DNA from: Ignavibacteriota bacterium
GTDB lineage: Bacteria > Bacteroidota > Ignavibacteria > Ignavibacteriales > Melioribacteraceae
Assembly: GCA_016716225.1 (NCBI GenBank)
Contig: JADJWT010000001.1
Coordinates: forward strand, 2,862,501-2,926,500
Direction: 5' to 3'
Length of the DNA stretch: 64,000 bases
A model generated the notes under the pieces. That model was not told where the DNA came from and ran no database searches. It saw nothing but the letters and a program-made list of their open reading frames with translations. Below are positions 44,319 through 54,331 of the stretch, in pieces (the first letter of the stretch is position 1; every line of letters begins with the position of its first letter). A program made the position numbers and the translations under genes.

Positions 44319-46709
44319 ATGAAAAACAATTTGATCAAAAATATAAGTTTAGGTTTAGCGTTGTTAATTTCTATTTCTTCAATTTTAAAATCTCAAGAAA
44401 AATTATATCCAAATTTATTTCCATTGCAAGATGTAACTTTACTTGAAGGACCTTTTCAACGCGCACGCGATTTAAATATTAAAGTTTTGTTAGAATATAA
44501 TGTTGATCGATTACTTGCCCCATACCGAAAAGAAGCTGGTCTGAAACTTAAAGCTCCATGCTACCCAAATTGGGATGGATTAGATGGTCACGTCGGCGGA
44601 CATTATTTATCTGCAATGGCAATGAATTATGCTGCAACAAGAAATCTTGATTGTAAACAGCGAATGGAATATATGCTTGCTGAATTAAAAATTTGTCAAG
44701 ATTCAAACGCAATAAATAATCCTGAATGGGGAATTAATTATATTGGTGGAATGCCAAACAGTAAGGAAATTTGGAATAATTTAAAGAATGGTGATTTTAC
44801 AGTTTACAAATCTTCTTGGGCTCCTTTGTACAATTTGCATAAAATGTTTGCCGGATTAAGAGATGCTTGGCTTTACACCGGAAATGAAATTTCAAAAGAA
44901 ATGTTTCTTAAATTTTGTGATTGGGCAATAAATATTACATTAGAATTATCTGATGAACAAATGCAAATTATGCTTGATTCCGAACACGGTGGAATGAACG
45001 AAGTTTTTGCTGATGCATATCAAATTACAAATGATGTAAAATATATTAAAGCTGCAAAACGTTTCTCTCATAATAAATTTCTTGATCCATTATCACAAAA
45101 AATAGATAATCTTGATAATGCTCATGCTAATACACAAATTCCCAAGTTTATTGGTTTTCAAAGAATTGCAGAAATTACCGGTGATAAAAAATTTGCAGAT
45201 GCTAGCAGTTATTTTTGGGAAACTGTTACAAAAAATCGTACATTAGTTTTTGGCGGAAACAGCAGAAAAGAGCATTTCCCTACAGTTAAAGCTTCAAAGG
45301 ATTATATAATTGATATTGATGGACCGGAATCATGTAATTCGTATAATATGCTTAAGTTAACAGAAGATTTATTCCGGTCATACAAATCCGCAAAATATAT
45401 TGATTATTACGAGAGAACACTTTACAATCATATTTTATCGACGCAACATCCGGAACATGGCGGATATGTTTATTTTACTCCAGCTCGCCCTAAACATTAT
45501 AGAGTTTATTCAGCTCCAAACGAAGCAATGTGGTGCTGTGTTGGAACCGGAATGGAGAATCATGGAAAATACAATCAGTTAATTTATACACATCATAATG
45601 ATTCACTTTTTGTTAATCTATTTATTGCTTCAGAATTAGATTGGAAAGAAAAGCAAATTAAAATAAAGCAAGAAACCAATTTTCCATATGAAGAAAAAAC
45701 TAAATTAATTATCACTGAAGGCTCATCTAAATTTAAATTAATGATTAGATATCCATCATGGGTTAAAGAAGGTGAATTAAAAGTTTTAATTAATGGCGAA
45801 ACTTTTCCGGTGACAGCTTCTTCTTCATCATATTTTGCGATTGAACGATTATGGAATATTGGTGATACACTTGAAATATTTTTACCAATGCATAATTCTA
45901 TAGAAAGTCTGCCTAACATTTCAGAATACATTGCATTTCTTCACGGACCAATTCTGCTTGGTGCAAAAACCGGAACGGAAGATCTAGCCGGATTAATTGC
46001 TGATGACGGACGATGGTCGCAATATGCAAGTGGTAAAAGATTGCCTTTGGATAAATCTCCAATCATAATTTCTGATGACATTAAGAATTTATCTAACAAA
46101 TTAATTTCGGTTGAAAATAAACCCTTCACATTTAAATTCTCGGATATAAATCTTATTAATCCTATTGAAATTATACTTGAACCATTTTTCAAAATTCATG
46201 ATTCAAGATATATGATGTATTGGATGGCTTTAACAAATAGTCAATATGAATCGCGTATTGATTCTATTGCCGCTGATGAAAAAGCAAAACTTGCTTTGGA
46301 AAATCGTACTTTAGATTTTGTTGCTCCGGGACAACAACAACCCGAAACTGATCATTTAATGCAATTTTCGAATTCTAACAAAGGAGTATTTTTTGATGAA
46401 TTTTGGCGCGATGCAAAAGACGGAGGATATTTCAGTTATAGTTTAGCAACTAAAGGAGAAGATAATTTGTCACTAGTAATTCGTTATTATGGTTATGAAT
46501 GGGGCAATAGAAAGTTTGATATTTTTATTGATGATGAAAAATTAATTAGTGAAGATAATACTGGAAGATGGTATCAATCAGAATTTATAGATGTTGAATA
46601 TAAAATTCCAAATTCTATAATTGAAGATAAAGAATTTGTTAGGATAAAATTTCAAGCTCTGCCGAAAAGTACAGCTGGAGCAGTTTACTTTGTTAGATTG
46701 ATTAAATAA
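44319..46709 (+). CDS. GH127/GH146-family beta-L-arabinofuranosidase
   Basis: A 796-residue secreted protein with a signal peptide (ending ILKSQE). It belongs to the DUF1680/GH127-type family that releases beta-L-arabinofuranose. Visible are DVTLLEGPFQRARDLNIKVL, GLDGHVGGHYLSAMAMNYAA, the Glu-x-Cys zinc site PESCNSYNMLKL and the paired cysteines MWCCVGTGMENHGKYNQ, one of which acts as nucleophile in characterised members. So the Glu plus three Cys zinc set is complete. A C-terminal beta domain follows the (alpha/alpha)6 barrel. It starts the second run of glycosidase genes, 31 bp before the GH95 gene. Confidence 0.9.
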   Translation: MKNNLIKNISLGLALLISISSILKSQEKLYPNLFPLQDVTLLEGPFQRARDLNIKVLLEYNVDRLLAPYRKEAGLKLKAPCYPNWDGLDGHVGGHYLSAMAMNYAATRNLDCKQRMEYMLAELKICQDSNAINNPEWGINYIGGMPNSKEIWNNLKNGDFTVYKSSWAPLYNLHKMFAGLRDAWLYTGNEISKEMFLKFCDWAINITLELSDEQMQIMLDSEHGGMNEVFADAYQITNDVKYIKAAKRFSHNKFLDPLSQKIDNLDNAHANTQIPKFIGFQRIAEITGDKKFADASSYFWETVTKNRTLVFGGNSRKEHFPTVKASKDYIIDIDGPESCNSYNMLKLTEDLFRSYKSAKYIDYYERTLYNHILSTQHPEHGGYVYFTPARPKHYRVYSAPNEAMWCCVGTGMENHGKYNQLIYTHHNDSLFVNLFIASELDWKEKQIKIKQETNFPYEEKTKLIITEGSSKFKLMIRYPSWVKEGELKVLINGETFPVTASSSSYFAIERLWNIGDTLEIFLPMHNSIESLPNISEYIAFLHGPILLGAKTGTEDLAGLIADDGRWSQYASGKRLPLDKSPIIISDDIKNLSNKLISVENKPFTFKFSDINLINPIEIILEPFFKIHDSRYMMYWMALTNSQYESRIDSIAADEKAKLALENRTLDFVAPGQQQPETDHLMQFSNSNKGVFFDEFWRDAKDGGYFSYSLATKGEDNLSLVIRYYGYEWGNRKFDIFIDDEKLISEDNTGRWYQSEFIDVEYKIPNSIIEDKEFVRIKFQALPKSTAGAVYFVRLIK

Positions 46710-46739
46710 AATGACCAAAATATTATTAAATAGAATAAG

Positions 46740-49223
46740 ATGAAAACTTATAAAAATATAACTTTGAGAAAAACATATAAAACTATTGTTATATGTTTTT
46801 TATTTATAACAAATTATTATGCACAAAGCAATACTTTATTAAAATTGTGGTACGATAAACCAGCAAAACAATGGATTGAAGCATTGCCAATCGGTAATGG
46901 CAGACTTGGCGCAATGGTTTATGGTGATCCGCAAAATGAAATTATTCAATTAAATGAAAGTACTGTTTGGGCTGGCCAACCACATAGAAATGATAATCTC
47001 GAAGCTAAAGAAGCTTTACCGATTGTTCGCAAATTACTTTTTGAAGGGAAATCGAAAGAAGCGCAAGATATAATTAATCAAAAATTTATTAGTAAAAATT
47101 CCCATGGAATGCCTTATCAAATTGTTGGGAATTTAAATCTAACTTTTCATAATCATTCAAATTTCAAAAATTATTATAGAGAATTAAATATTGAAAACGC
47201 AATTGCCACAACTGTTTATGAAGTTGATGGGGTAACTTTTAAAAGAGAAATTTTATCTTCGTTTCCAGATCAAGTAATTGTTCTAAGAATATCAGCTAGT
47301 GAAAAAGAAAAAATTAATTTTACTGCAACAATGAATCGTCCTGCAAAAGTTGATGTAAAAACTATTGGTAATGATTTATTGATAATGTCCGGAGTAACAA
47401 CGGATTGCGATTCGATAAAAGGAGCATTAAAATTTCAGGCAAATGTAAAAATAAAAACAGATGGTGGAAAAATATATTCAACTGACACAAGTTTAGTAAT
47501 AGAAAATTCAAACGAAGCAATAGTTTTTATTTCAATTGCATCAAGTTATAAAAACTATAAAGATATTAGCGGCGACCCGAATTTATTGGCTAATTCGTAT
47601 CTTGAAAATGTTTTAACAAAAGATTTTAATCAAATTAAAAATGATCACATTTCTGATTTTCAAAAATATTTTAATCGTGTTTCAATTGATTTAGGAATTA
47701 CAGATTCTGTTAAAAATCCAACCAATATAAGAATTAAAAATTTTGCAAACGGAAACGATCCTCAACTTGCTTCACTATATTTTCAATTTGGAAGATATTT
47801 ATTAATTTCTTCTTCACGTCCCGGAGGTCAGCCCGCAAATTTACAAGGAATTTGGTGCAAAGATCTTTATCCGCCATGGGATAGCAAATATACTGTTAAC
47901 ATAAATACAGAAATGAATTATTGGCCTAGTGAGCCAACAAATCTTAGTGAAATGAATGAACCGTTCATTCAAATGATTAAAGAAGTTTCTGAATCTGGAA
48001 GGAAAACTGCGAAAGATATGTATGGTGCAAATGGATGGATGTTACATCACAATACAGATTTATGGAGAATAACTGGACCAGTTGACGGAGCATATTGGGG
48101 AATGTGGCCGATGGCAAGCGCTTGGTTTTGCCAGCATCTTTATGAGAAATATGAATATAGCGGTGATGAAAAATATTTGGCAAATATTTATCCAGTTATG
48201 AAAGGTGCGGTTGAATTTTATTTGGACTTTTTAATTGAAGAACCAAAAAATAAATGGTTAGTGGTTTCTCCTTCTAATTCTCCGGAAAATTCTCCATCGA
48301 TTCATCCGGAATCATCAATATCTTATGGAACAACGATGGATAACCAATTATTGTTTGATCTATTTTCAAAAACAATAAAAGCTGCAGAAAAACTGCAAAC
48401 TGATAATCAATTTATTGATTCGATGAATTCGGTTCTTGCAAAATTACCACCTATGCAAATTGGTCAGCATTCGCAATTACAAGAGTGGATTGAAGATTGG
48501 GATAATCCGGAAGATAAACATCGTCATGTTTCACATTTGTATGGTGCGTTTCCTTCAAATCAAATTTCGGCATTTAGAACTCCGCAATTATTTGATGCGG
48601 CAAGAACATCCTTAATTTATCGAGGTGATCCTTCGACTGGCTGGTCTATGAATTGGAAAATAAATTTGTGGGCAAATTTTTTGGATGGAAATCATGCTAA
48701 CAAATTAATTAAAGACCAAATTAATTTGGTTGAGAAAGATTCATTCGAAAAAGGTGGAACTTACCCTAATATGTTCGATGCGCATCCTCCGTTCCAAATT
48801 GATGGAAATTTTGGATTTACTTCCGGCGTTACGGAAATGCTTATGCAAAGCGATGATGGAGCAATTTTCATTTTACCGGCATTGCCAAATGTTTGGAAAA
48901 ATGGAAGCATTTCCGGACTTAGAGCGAGAGGCGGATTTGTAGTTGAAAAATTAGAATGGAAAGATGGTAAAATTTCTAATCTAATTATTAAATCAACAAT
49001 AGGTGGAAATTGTAGAATCCGTGTTTATGATAAATTGAATTCAGTTAATAATTTGTTAAAAATTGCCGAAGGAGAAAACAGTAATTCGTTTTACCAAACA
49101 ACTAAAATTAAAGATCCACTTATTTCAGATAAAGCTAAGTTGAATAAATTAAATATTAGAGAAACATTTTTATATGATATTCAAACTGAAGCAGGGCAGA
49201 GTTATGAGTTCACAATTAAGTAA
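46740..49223 (+). CDS. GH95-family alpha-L-fucosidase or alpha-L-galactosidase
   Basis: An 827-residue secreted protein with a signal peptide (ending NYYAQ). GH95 signatures are LWYDKPAKQWIEALPIGNGR, LNESTVWAGQPHRNDN, SRPGGQPANLQGIWCKD, NINTEMNYWPSEPTNL, MASAWFCQHLYEKYEY and GNFGFTSGVTEMLMQS. The family removes alpha-1,2-linked L-fucose by inversion, and some members prefer L-galactose, as found on corn xylan. I cannot separate the two from sequence alone. Length is normal for the family. It precedes the DUF1593 gene, which begins before its stop. Confidence 0.92.
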   Translation: MKTYKNITLRKTYKTIVICFLFITNYYAQSNTLLKLWYDKPAKQWIEALPIGNGRLGAMVYGDPQNEIIQLNESTVWAGQPHRNDNLEAKEALPIVRKLLFEGKSKEAQDIINQKFISKNSHGMPYQIVGNLNLTFHNHSNFKNYYRELNIENAIATTVYEVDGVTFKREILSSFPDQVIVLRISASEKEKINFTATMNRPAKVDVKTIGNDLLIMSGVTTDCDSIKGALKFQANVKIKTDGGKIYSTDTSLVIENSNEAIVFISIASSYKNYKDISGDPNLLANSYLENVLTKDFNQIKNDHISDFQKYFNRVSIDLGITDSVKNPTNIRIKNFANGNDPQLASLYFQFGRYLLISSSRPGGQPANLQGIWCKDLYPPWDSKYTVNINTEMNYWPSEPTNLSEMNEPFIQMIKEVSESGRKTAKDMYGANGWMLHHNTDLWRITGPVDGAYWGMWPMASAWFCQHLYEKYEYSGDEKYLANIYPVMKGAVEFYLDFLIEEPKNKWLVVSPSNSPENSPSIHPESSISYGTTMDNQLLFDLFSKTIKAAEKLQTDNQFIDSMNSVLAKLPPMQIGQHSQLQEWIEDWDNPEDKHRHVSHLYGAFPSNQISAFRTPQLFDAARTSLIYRGDPSTGWSMNWKINLWANFLDGNHANKLIKDQINLVEKDSFEKGGTYPNMFDAHPPFQIDGNFGFTSGVTEMLMQSDDGAIFILPALPNVWKNGSISGLRARGGFVVEKLEWKDGKISNLIIKSTIGGNCRIRVYDKLNSVNNLLKIAEGENSNSFYQTTKIKDPLISDKAKLNKLNIRETFLYDIQTEAGQSYEFTIK

Positions 49224-50670
49224 ATCAGAATTTATGCTGAAAATTTTAATCAGATATTTTTTTGTGTTTTTCTTTGTAATTGAAATAAATATTTTATTCG
49301 CGCAAGCTATTGAAAAACACAGAGTGATAATTCTTACTGATATTGAAGCAGATCCGGATGATACTCAGTCTTTAGTGCGTTTATTATTGTATTCAAATGA
49401 AATTGATATAAAAGGAATAATTGCAACAACTTCTTGTTGGATGAAAACTAAAATCAATCCGGAATCAATAAAAAAAATTGTTCAAACTTATGAAAAAGTT
49501 CAACCAAATTTAATAATACACAATCCAGATTTTCCCAAAGCAGAAAAATTATTTTCAATAATTAAAAAAGGACTTCCGGAATATGGGATGTTGGGTGTTG
49601 GGGAAAACAAAGATTCAGAAGGTTCTGATTGGATAATTAATGAACTTGAAAGAAATGATGATCGCCCTTTATGGATTTCAGTTTGGGGCGGTTCAAATAC
49701 ACTTGCACAATCCTTATTTAAAATAAAAAATACAAAATCAGAAAAAGAACAGAAAAAATTAATTGCTAAACTTCGTGTTTATACAATTTCTGATCAAGAT
49801 GATAGCGGCATTTGGATTAGAAATAATTTTTCGGATTTATTTTATATTGTTAGCCCTGGTGATGATTATGGCAGTGCAACTTGGAGTGCAATTAATACAT
49901 TTATAAAAAATATTGATAATACTTCAATTGGTAATTCATGGCTTTCGAAAAATATTCAGCAATCTCATGGTCCACTTGGAGCAGTTTATCCGGATGTTGC
50001 TTGGGGAGTGGAAGGAGATACTCCATCATTTTTATCTTTAATACCAAATGGATTAAACAATCCAGAACATCCAGAATGGGGCGGGTGGGGTGGAAGATAC
50101 GAGTTATATAAACCAGATATTTCTACTCAGAAAAAAGGCGGTTCGGGAGTTCCTTTTGAACCTGAAACAAGAAAAATATGGACTAATGCTATAGATAATT
50201 ATACTCCTTATATATCAAATGAATTTGGCAGAACAGTAAAATTAGATTCAGTTACTTTCAATGATAATAAAGTTACACTTTGGAGGTGGCGAGATGATTT
50301 TCAAAATGATTTTGCTGCAAGAATGGATTGGTGTATAAAATCATATCAAGAAGCCAATCATCCGCCAGTAATTGTTTTGGATAATCCTGAAGAAATTACA
50401 GTTAAATCTGGACAAGGTTTTGGAATGGATGCATTTAATACAAGCGATCCAGATGGAGATAATTTCAGTTTCTTATGGTTCAATTATCCAGAAGCTGGAA
50501 CGTATAAAACATTAATTAAAATAGAAGGATCTGAAAATTCTCATGGAGCTTATGTCATTGCTCCAAAGGTTGAAAAAGAAGAAACCGCACATTTTATTCT
50601 TAAAGTTACGGATAAAGGTGAACCTAATTTGTGCAGTTATAAAAGAATAATTGTAAAAATATTACCATAA
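49204..50670 (+). CDS. DUF1593 nucleoside-hydrolase-like secreted protein
   Basis: A 488-residue protein. ATG 49204 has AGGGCAG upstream and overlaps the GH95 stop by 20 bp; ATG 49234 would give a shorter signal peptide start (MLKILIRYFFVFF). The signal ends near ILFAQ. The domain from HRVIILTDIEADPDDTQSLV through PLWISVWGGSNTLAQSLF and YTISDQDDSGIWIRNNF is DUF1593, with nucleoside-hydrolase-like Asp-rich metal site. The C-terminal part (about 400-488, VKSGQGFGMDAFNTSDPDGD) is an Ig-like beta domain of the Sde0182 type. The reaction is unknown; such proteins often occur in plant-polysaccharide loci. Confidence 0.82.
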   Translation: MSSQLSKSEFMLKILIRYFFVFFFVIEINILFAQAIEKHRVIILTDIEADPDDTQSLVRLLLYSNEIDIKGIIATTSCWMKTKINPESIKKIVQTYEKVQPNLIIHNPDFPKAEKLFSIIKKGLPEYGMLGVGENKDSEGSDWIINELERNDDRPLWISVWGGSNTLAQSLFKIKNTKSEKEQKKLIAKLRVYTISDQDDSGIWIRNNFSDLFYIVSPGDDYGSATWSAINTFIKNIDNTSIGNSWLSKNIQQSHGPLGAVYPDVAWGVEGDTPSFLSLIPNGLNNPEHPEWGGWGGRYELYKPDISTQKKGGSGVPFEPETRKIWTNAIDNYTPYISNEFGRTVKLDSVTFNDNKVTLWRWRDDFQNDFAARMDWCIKSYQEANHPPVIVLDNPEEITVKSGQGFGMDAFNTSDPDGDNFSFLWFNYPEAGTYKTLIKIEGSENSHGAYVIAPKVEKEETAHFILKVTDKGEPNLCSYKRIIVKILP

Positions 50671-50717
50671 AATTTTGAAATAATTAAGTCAATGAAAAAA
50701 ATAATCTTAGTGGGATA

Positions 50718-51839
50718 ATGAAAAAAATATTTTCAAAATTAATAATAATTATTTGTATTGCAACTTTCTCAAATAAAATAGTTGCTCAGAATTTTAGGAA
50801 ACAGCCGGTTGATTCACCAGTTTTTAATAATGACAAAACAGTTACTTTTAAGATTATGGCAAAGAATGCTAAAATTGTTGAATTAAGTGCGCAATTTCTT
50901 AAGTCAAATAAAAAATTGGAAAAGGATAGTTCTGGAATTTGGTCTATTACATTAGGACCAATTGAGCCGGATATTTATCCATATAATTTTATTGTTGACG
51001 GAATATCTATTGCAGATCCAAACAATGTTAATGTTTTTCCAAATGAAAGATTCAAAAGCAGTTTGGTGGATATTCCTGGAGAGAAAACCGTTCTTTATTC
51101 TGCTCAATATGTACCACATGGAAAAGTAACTTATTGCTATTACTACTCGGCAACATTAAAAGTAACTCGACCGCTTTTAATTTATACTCCGCCGGGTTAT
51201 GAAAAAAACAATAATAATTATCCTGTATTTTATTTAGTAAGCGGAACAACAGATACAGAAGAAACTTGGTTTAAAGTTGGAAGAACAAATTTTGTTCTTG
51301 ATAATTTAATTGCGCAAAACAAAGCAGTTCCTATGATTGTTGTTATGCCTTACGGAAATATGTTATGCGGTACTCCTGATCCAAATACTATTCAAGCCGC
51401 AGATATGTATAAATTATTTAGTGATGATTTAACCACAAATATAATTCCTTATGTTGAAGAGAATTATAGAGTTATTGCTGATAGAGAACATCGTGCAATT
51501 GCCGGATTTTCAAGAGGCGGAGGTCAATCATTATTTGCAGGATTTATGAACTTTGATAAATTTGCTTGGATTTGTTCTTATAGTGCGTTCTTAACAAGAG
51601 AAGTTTTCGATAAGTATTTTGAAAATATTTATTCAAATCCGGTATTGACAAATAAAAATTTAAAACTTTTATGGCTTGGCGTTGGCAGCGAAGATTTTCT
51701 TTATAAACAAGCAACAACATTTATGGAAATTATGAAAGAAAGAAATATCGACCATAAAACATTGATTACAGGTGGAGGTCATACTTGGATGAACTCCAGA
51801 CATTATCTAACAGAAACATTACAATTATTCTTTAAATAA
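50718..51839 (+). CDS. CE1-like esterase, type A, with N-terminal E-set domain
   Basis: A 373-residue secreted protein (signal peptide ending IVAQN). An N-terminal immunoglobulin-like/CBM48-type domain spans about 38-120 (TVTFKIMAKNAKIVELSAQF, YPYNFIVDGISIADPNN). The esterase domain (about 130-373) has the nucleophile elbow IAGFSRGGGQ with Ser265, a late acid in GVGSEDFLYK and the catalytic His in GGGHTWMNSRHYL. This family includes feruloyl and acetylxylan esterases. Its closest relative in the window is the protein at 55239-56366. Confidence 0.85.
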   Translation: MKKIFSKLIIIICIATFSNKIVAQNFRKQPVDSPVFNNDKTVTFKIMAKNAKIVELSAQFLKSNKKLEKDSSGIWSITLGPIEPDIYPYNFIVDGISIADPNNVNVFPNERFKSSLVDIPGEKTVLYSAQYVPHGKVTYCYYYSATLKVTRPLLIYTPPGYEKNNNNYPVFYLVSGTTDTEETWFKVGRTNFVLDNLIAQNKAVPMIVVMPYGNMLCGTPDPNTIQAADMYKLFSDDLTTNIIPYVEENYRVIADREHRAIAGFSRGGGQSLFAGFMNFDKFAWICSYSAFLTREVFDKYFENIYSNPVLTNKNLKLLWLGVGSEDFLYKQATTFMEIMKERNIDHKTLITGGGHTWMNSRHYLTETLQLFFK

Positions 51840-51879
51840 AATTAACAATAAGAAAGTTATGTATATTTTACTGTTAAAA

Positions 51880-51895
51880 ATTGAATCGGTTTAAT
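51880..51895. promoter_or_regulatory. LacI-type operator-like palindrome, second copy
   Basis: ATTGAATCGGTTTAAT differs at two positions from the 16-mer at 30312-30327 and keeps the central CG. It lies about 100 bp before the esterase gene at 51993 in the 153-bp gap. Confidence 0.4.
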
Positions 51896-51952
51896 AATGT
51901 TTTAAACGATAAATAGTGAATTAAAAGTATTAAAAATTATAAACTAAGAAAT

Positions 51953-51972
51953 CAATTAAAAATGTAAAAGTT
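51953..51972 (+). promoter_or_regulatory. Shared leader motif
   Basis: TCAATTAAAAATGTAAAAGTT-like sequence 20 bp before the RBS region of the esterase gene recurs, with one base less, at 62213-62232 before the gene at 62279. The shared core is AAAAATGTAAAAGTT. It may be a promoter element. Confidence 0.4.
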
Positions 51973-51992
51973 GAATTAAAAAAGGAGAGAAA

Positions 51993-53138
51993 ATGAAACA
52001 ATCAATTAAAATATTAATTTTTTTATTGCTACTAAGTAGTATAAAGTATGCGCAATCAGAGCAAGAAAAAATTATTGAAGATTTTAAAACGGTTTCAAAT
52101 CAACCGGGTAAAGAGTTTCCACAAGTTAATTCAGAAAGAAGAGTAAGAACAAGTATTTCCGCACCGGATGCACATAAAGTTCAATTAGATATTAGTGCAG
52201 TAAAATATGATTTGATAAAAGATACAGCCGGTGTATGGCATGGTGAATCTGCACCGCAAGATGAAGGTTTTCATTATTATCAACTTTGGGTTGAATGCGC
52301 TGCTGTTCCGGATCCAAACAGTTTATATTATTTTGGTGCAATGCGTTGGGGAAGCGGAGTAGATGTTCCTGCTCAAGATCAAGAATTTTATGATTTAAAA
52401 GATGTTCCTCACGGCCAAATAAGAGAAATTTATTTTCCATCAAAAAGCACAAACACTTCACGCAGAGCATTTGTTTATACTCCTCCGGATTATGAGCAAA
52501 ACATAAATAAAAAATATCCGGTGCTTTATCTTCAACATGGATATGGAGAAAACGAATATGGCTGGCCTAACCAAGGGAAAACAAATTTTATTATGGATAA
52601 TCTTATAGCTTCCGGAAAAGCAAATCCGTTTATTATTGTTATGACTTACGGAATGACAAATGATGTTAAAATGGGCGGACTAAGAGATTTCGATATTAAA
52701 CCTTTTCAAACAGTTTTAATTGATGAACTAATTCCATATATCGATGCAAATTTTAGAACTTTAACAGATCAACCAAATAGAGCAATGGCAGGTTTATCTA
52801 TGGGTGGATTTGAAACTCGCTTAATCACTCTTAAAAATCTTGATACTTTTTCACATATTGGACTTTTTAGCGGTGGAAGTATTAGTCTTGAAGATGTTAA
52901 GAACACACCAAACTTTAAAGAGAAAGTTAAACTTGTATTTGTAAGTTTTGGCGGCAGAGAAATCGATGCGATGAAAAATAGTAATAGAAATTTCTGGGGT
53001 GATCCGGTTGAAAATACAAATGCTATTACTAAAGAAGGTGTAAATACACATTTTTATGTTTCTCCCGAAACAGCACACGAATGGCAAAGTTGGAGAAGAA
53101 GTTTGTATCAGTTTGCTCAGCTTGTATTTAAGAAATAA
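51993..53138 (+). CDS. CE1-like esterase, type B
   Basis: A 381-residue secreted protein, preceded by AAGGAGAG, with a signal peptide (ending KYAQS). N-terminal E-set domain with VRTSISAPDAHKVQLDISAV and GFHYYQLWVECAAVPDPNS; esterase part with FVYTPPDYEQN, LYLQHGYGENEYGW, nucleophile elbow MAGLSMGGFETRL and His in ETAHEWQSWRRSL. It is a close paralogue of the next gene, 12 bp away. Likely removes ferulate or acetyl groups from hemicellulose; the ester specificity cannot be read. Confidence 0.86.
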   Translation: MKQSIKILIFLLLLSSIKYAQSEQEKIIEDFKTVSNQPGKEFPQVNSERRVRTSISAPDAHKVQLDISAVKYDLIKDTAGVWHGESAPQDEGFHYYQLWVECAAVPDPNSLYYFGAMRWGSGVDVPAQDQEFYDLKDVPHGQIREIYFPSKSTNTSRRAFVYTPPDYEQNINKKYPVLYLQHGYGENEYGWPNQGKTNFIMDNLIASGKANPFIIVMTYGMTNDVKMGGLRDFDIKPFQTVLIDELIPYIDANFRTLTDQPNRAMAGLSMGGFETRLITLKNLDTFSHIGLFSGGSISLEDVKNTPNFKEKVKLVFVSFGGREIDAMKNSNRNFWGDPVENTNAITKEGVNTHFYVSPETAHEWQSWRRSLYQFAQLVFKK

Positions 53139-53150
53139 GGAAAATTATTT

Positions 53151-54308
53151 ATGAAGAAAATAAAATTAAAGTTATTTCTTGTATTAATAATTCTATCAAT
53201 CAACATTAACTTTGCTCAAAATATTGTTGAAGATTTTAAACCATCGTCAACAGTTCAGCAAGGAAAGGAATTTCCGCAAGTAAATTCTGAAGGCAGAGTT
53301 CGAGTTTCAATTTCAGCACCGGAAGCAATACGAGTTCAGCTTGATATTAGTGCTGTGAAATATGATCTTAAAAAAAATACAGATGGCATTTGGATTGGAG
53401 AATCTGATCCGCAAGATGAAGGATTTCATTATTATCAAATTTGGGTAGATGGTGCTGCAGTTCCTGATCCCGGAAGTTTATACTTTTATGGGGCTGGTCG
53501 TTGGGGAAGTGGAATTGAAATTCCTGCGCATGACAAAGATTTTTATGAATTAAAAAATGTTCCGCATGGAAATGTTTGTGAACAATATTACTTTTCCAAA
53601 ATTACTAAAAAATGGCGCAGATGTTTTGTGTATACTCCGCCGGAATATAATGAAAATTCATCTACCAGATTTCCGGTTTTGTATTTGCAGCACGGAAGTT
53701 TTGAAGATGAAACCGGCTGGAGAAATCAAGGTTTCGCAAATCTGATTTTGGATAATTTAATTGCAGAAAATAAAGCTATACCAATGATTATAGTTATGGA
53801 TAATGGTTATGCATTTGAAGAATCTCAAAACTCTGATAAAAAAACTCCACCCAAATTTGTGTTTGAAGAAGTTTTAATTCAAGAAATAATTCCAATGATT
53901 GATGCTAATTATAGAACACTTTCAGATCGAGAACATAGAGCAATGGCTGGTCTCTCAATGGGTGCAAATCAAACAATAAGAATCACAATGAATAATCTTG
54001 ATAAATTTTCTTATATCGGTGGATTCAGCGGAACATCAAATTATCCAAGCAGTGATAAAATTGATCGACAAACATTTATGAATGGAATCTTCAAAGACGG
54101 AAATAACTTAAATGAAAAAATTAAATTATTCTGGTTAGGATTAGGAACAAAAGAACCAAATCCGTTTCCGGGTTCTGTTGGAGCATTTCGAGCTATGTTA
54201 GATGAAGCCGGAGTAAAACATGTTTATTATGAATCGCCAAAAACAGCGCACGAATGGCTTACTTGGCGCAGAAGTTTATATCAATTTGCACAGTTGTTAT
54301 TCAAATAG
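53151..54308 (+). CDS. CE1-like esterase, type B, paralogue
   Basis: A 385-residue secreted protein (signal peptide ending NFAQN) with the same layout as its upstream neighbour: VRVSISAPEAIRVQLDISAV, GFHYYQIWVDGAAVPDPGS, LYLQHGSFEDETGW, elbow MAGLSMGANQTIR and KTAHEWLTWRRSLYQFAQ. The elbow reads GLSMGA instead of GLSMGG. An extra Asp/Lys-rich loop (EESQNSDKKTPPKF) precedes the helix before the nucleophile. The pair clearly arose by tandem duplication and have diverged in the acid region. Confidence 0.86.
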   Translation: MKKIKLKLFLVLIILSININFAQNIVEDFKPSSTVQQGKEFPQVNSEGRVRVSISAPEAIRVQLDISAVKYDLKKNTDGIWIGESDPQDEGFHYYQIWVDGAAVPDPGSLYFYGAGRWGSGIEIPAHDKDFYELKNVPHGNVCEQYYFSKITKKWRRCFVYTPPEYNENSSTRFPVLYLQHGSFEDETGWRNQGFANLILDNLIAENKAIPMIIVMDNGYAFEESQNSDKKTPPKFVFEEVLIQEIIPMIDANYRTLSDREHRAMAGLSMGANQTIRITMNNLDKFSYIGGFSGTSNYPSSDKIDRQTFMNGIFKDGNNLNEKIKLFWLGLGTKEPNPFPGSVGAFRAMLDEAGVKHVYYESPKTAHEWLTWRRSLYQFAQLLFK

Positions 54309-54331
54309 AAAAAATATGTCGGATGACAAAA

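Noticed and set aside
52080..52103. Third LacI-like site around AAAACGGTTTCAAAT
   Set aside because: It lies inside the coding part of the esterase signal region and the match is explained by codons.
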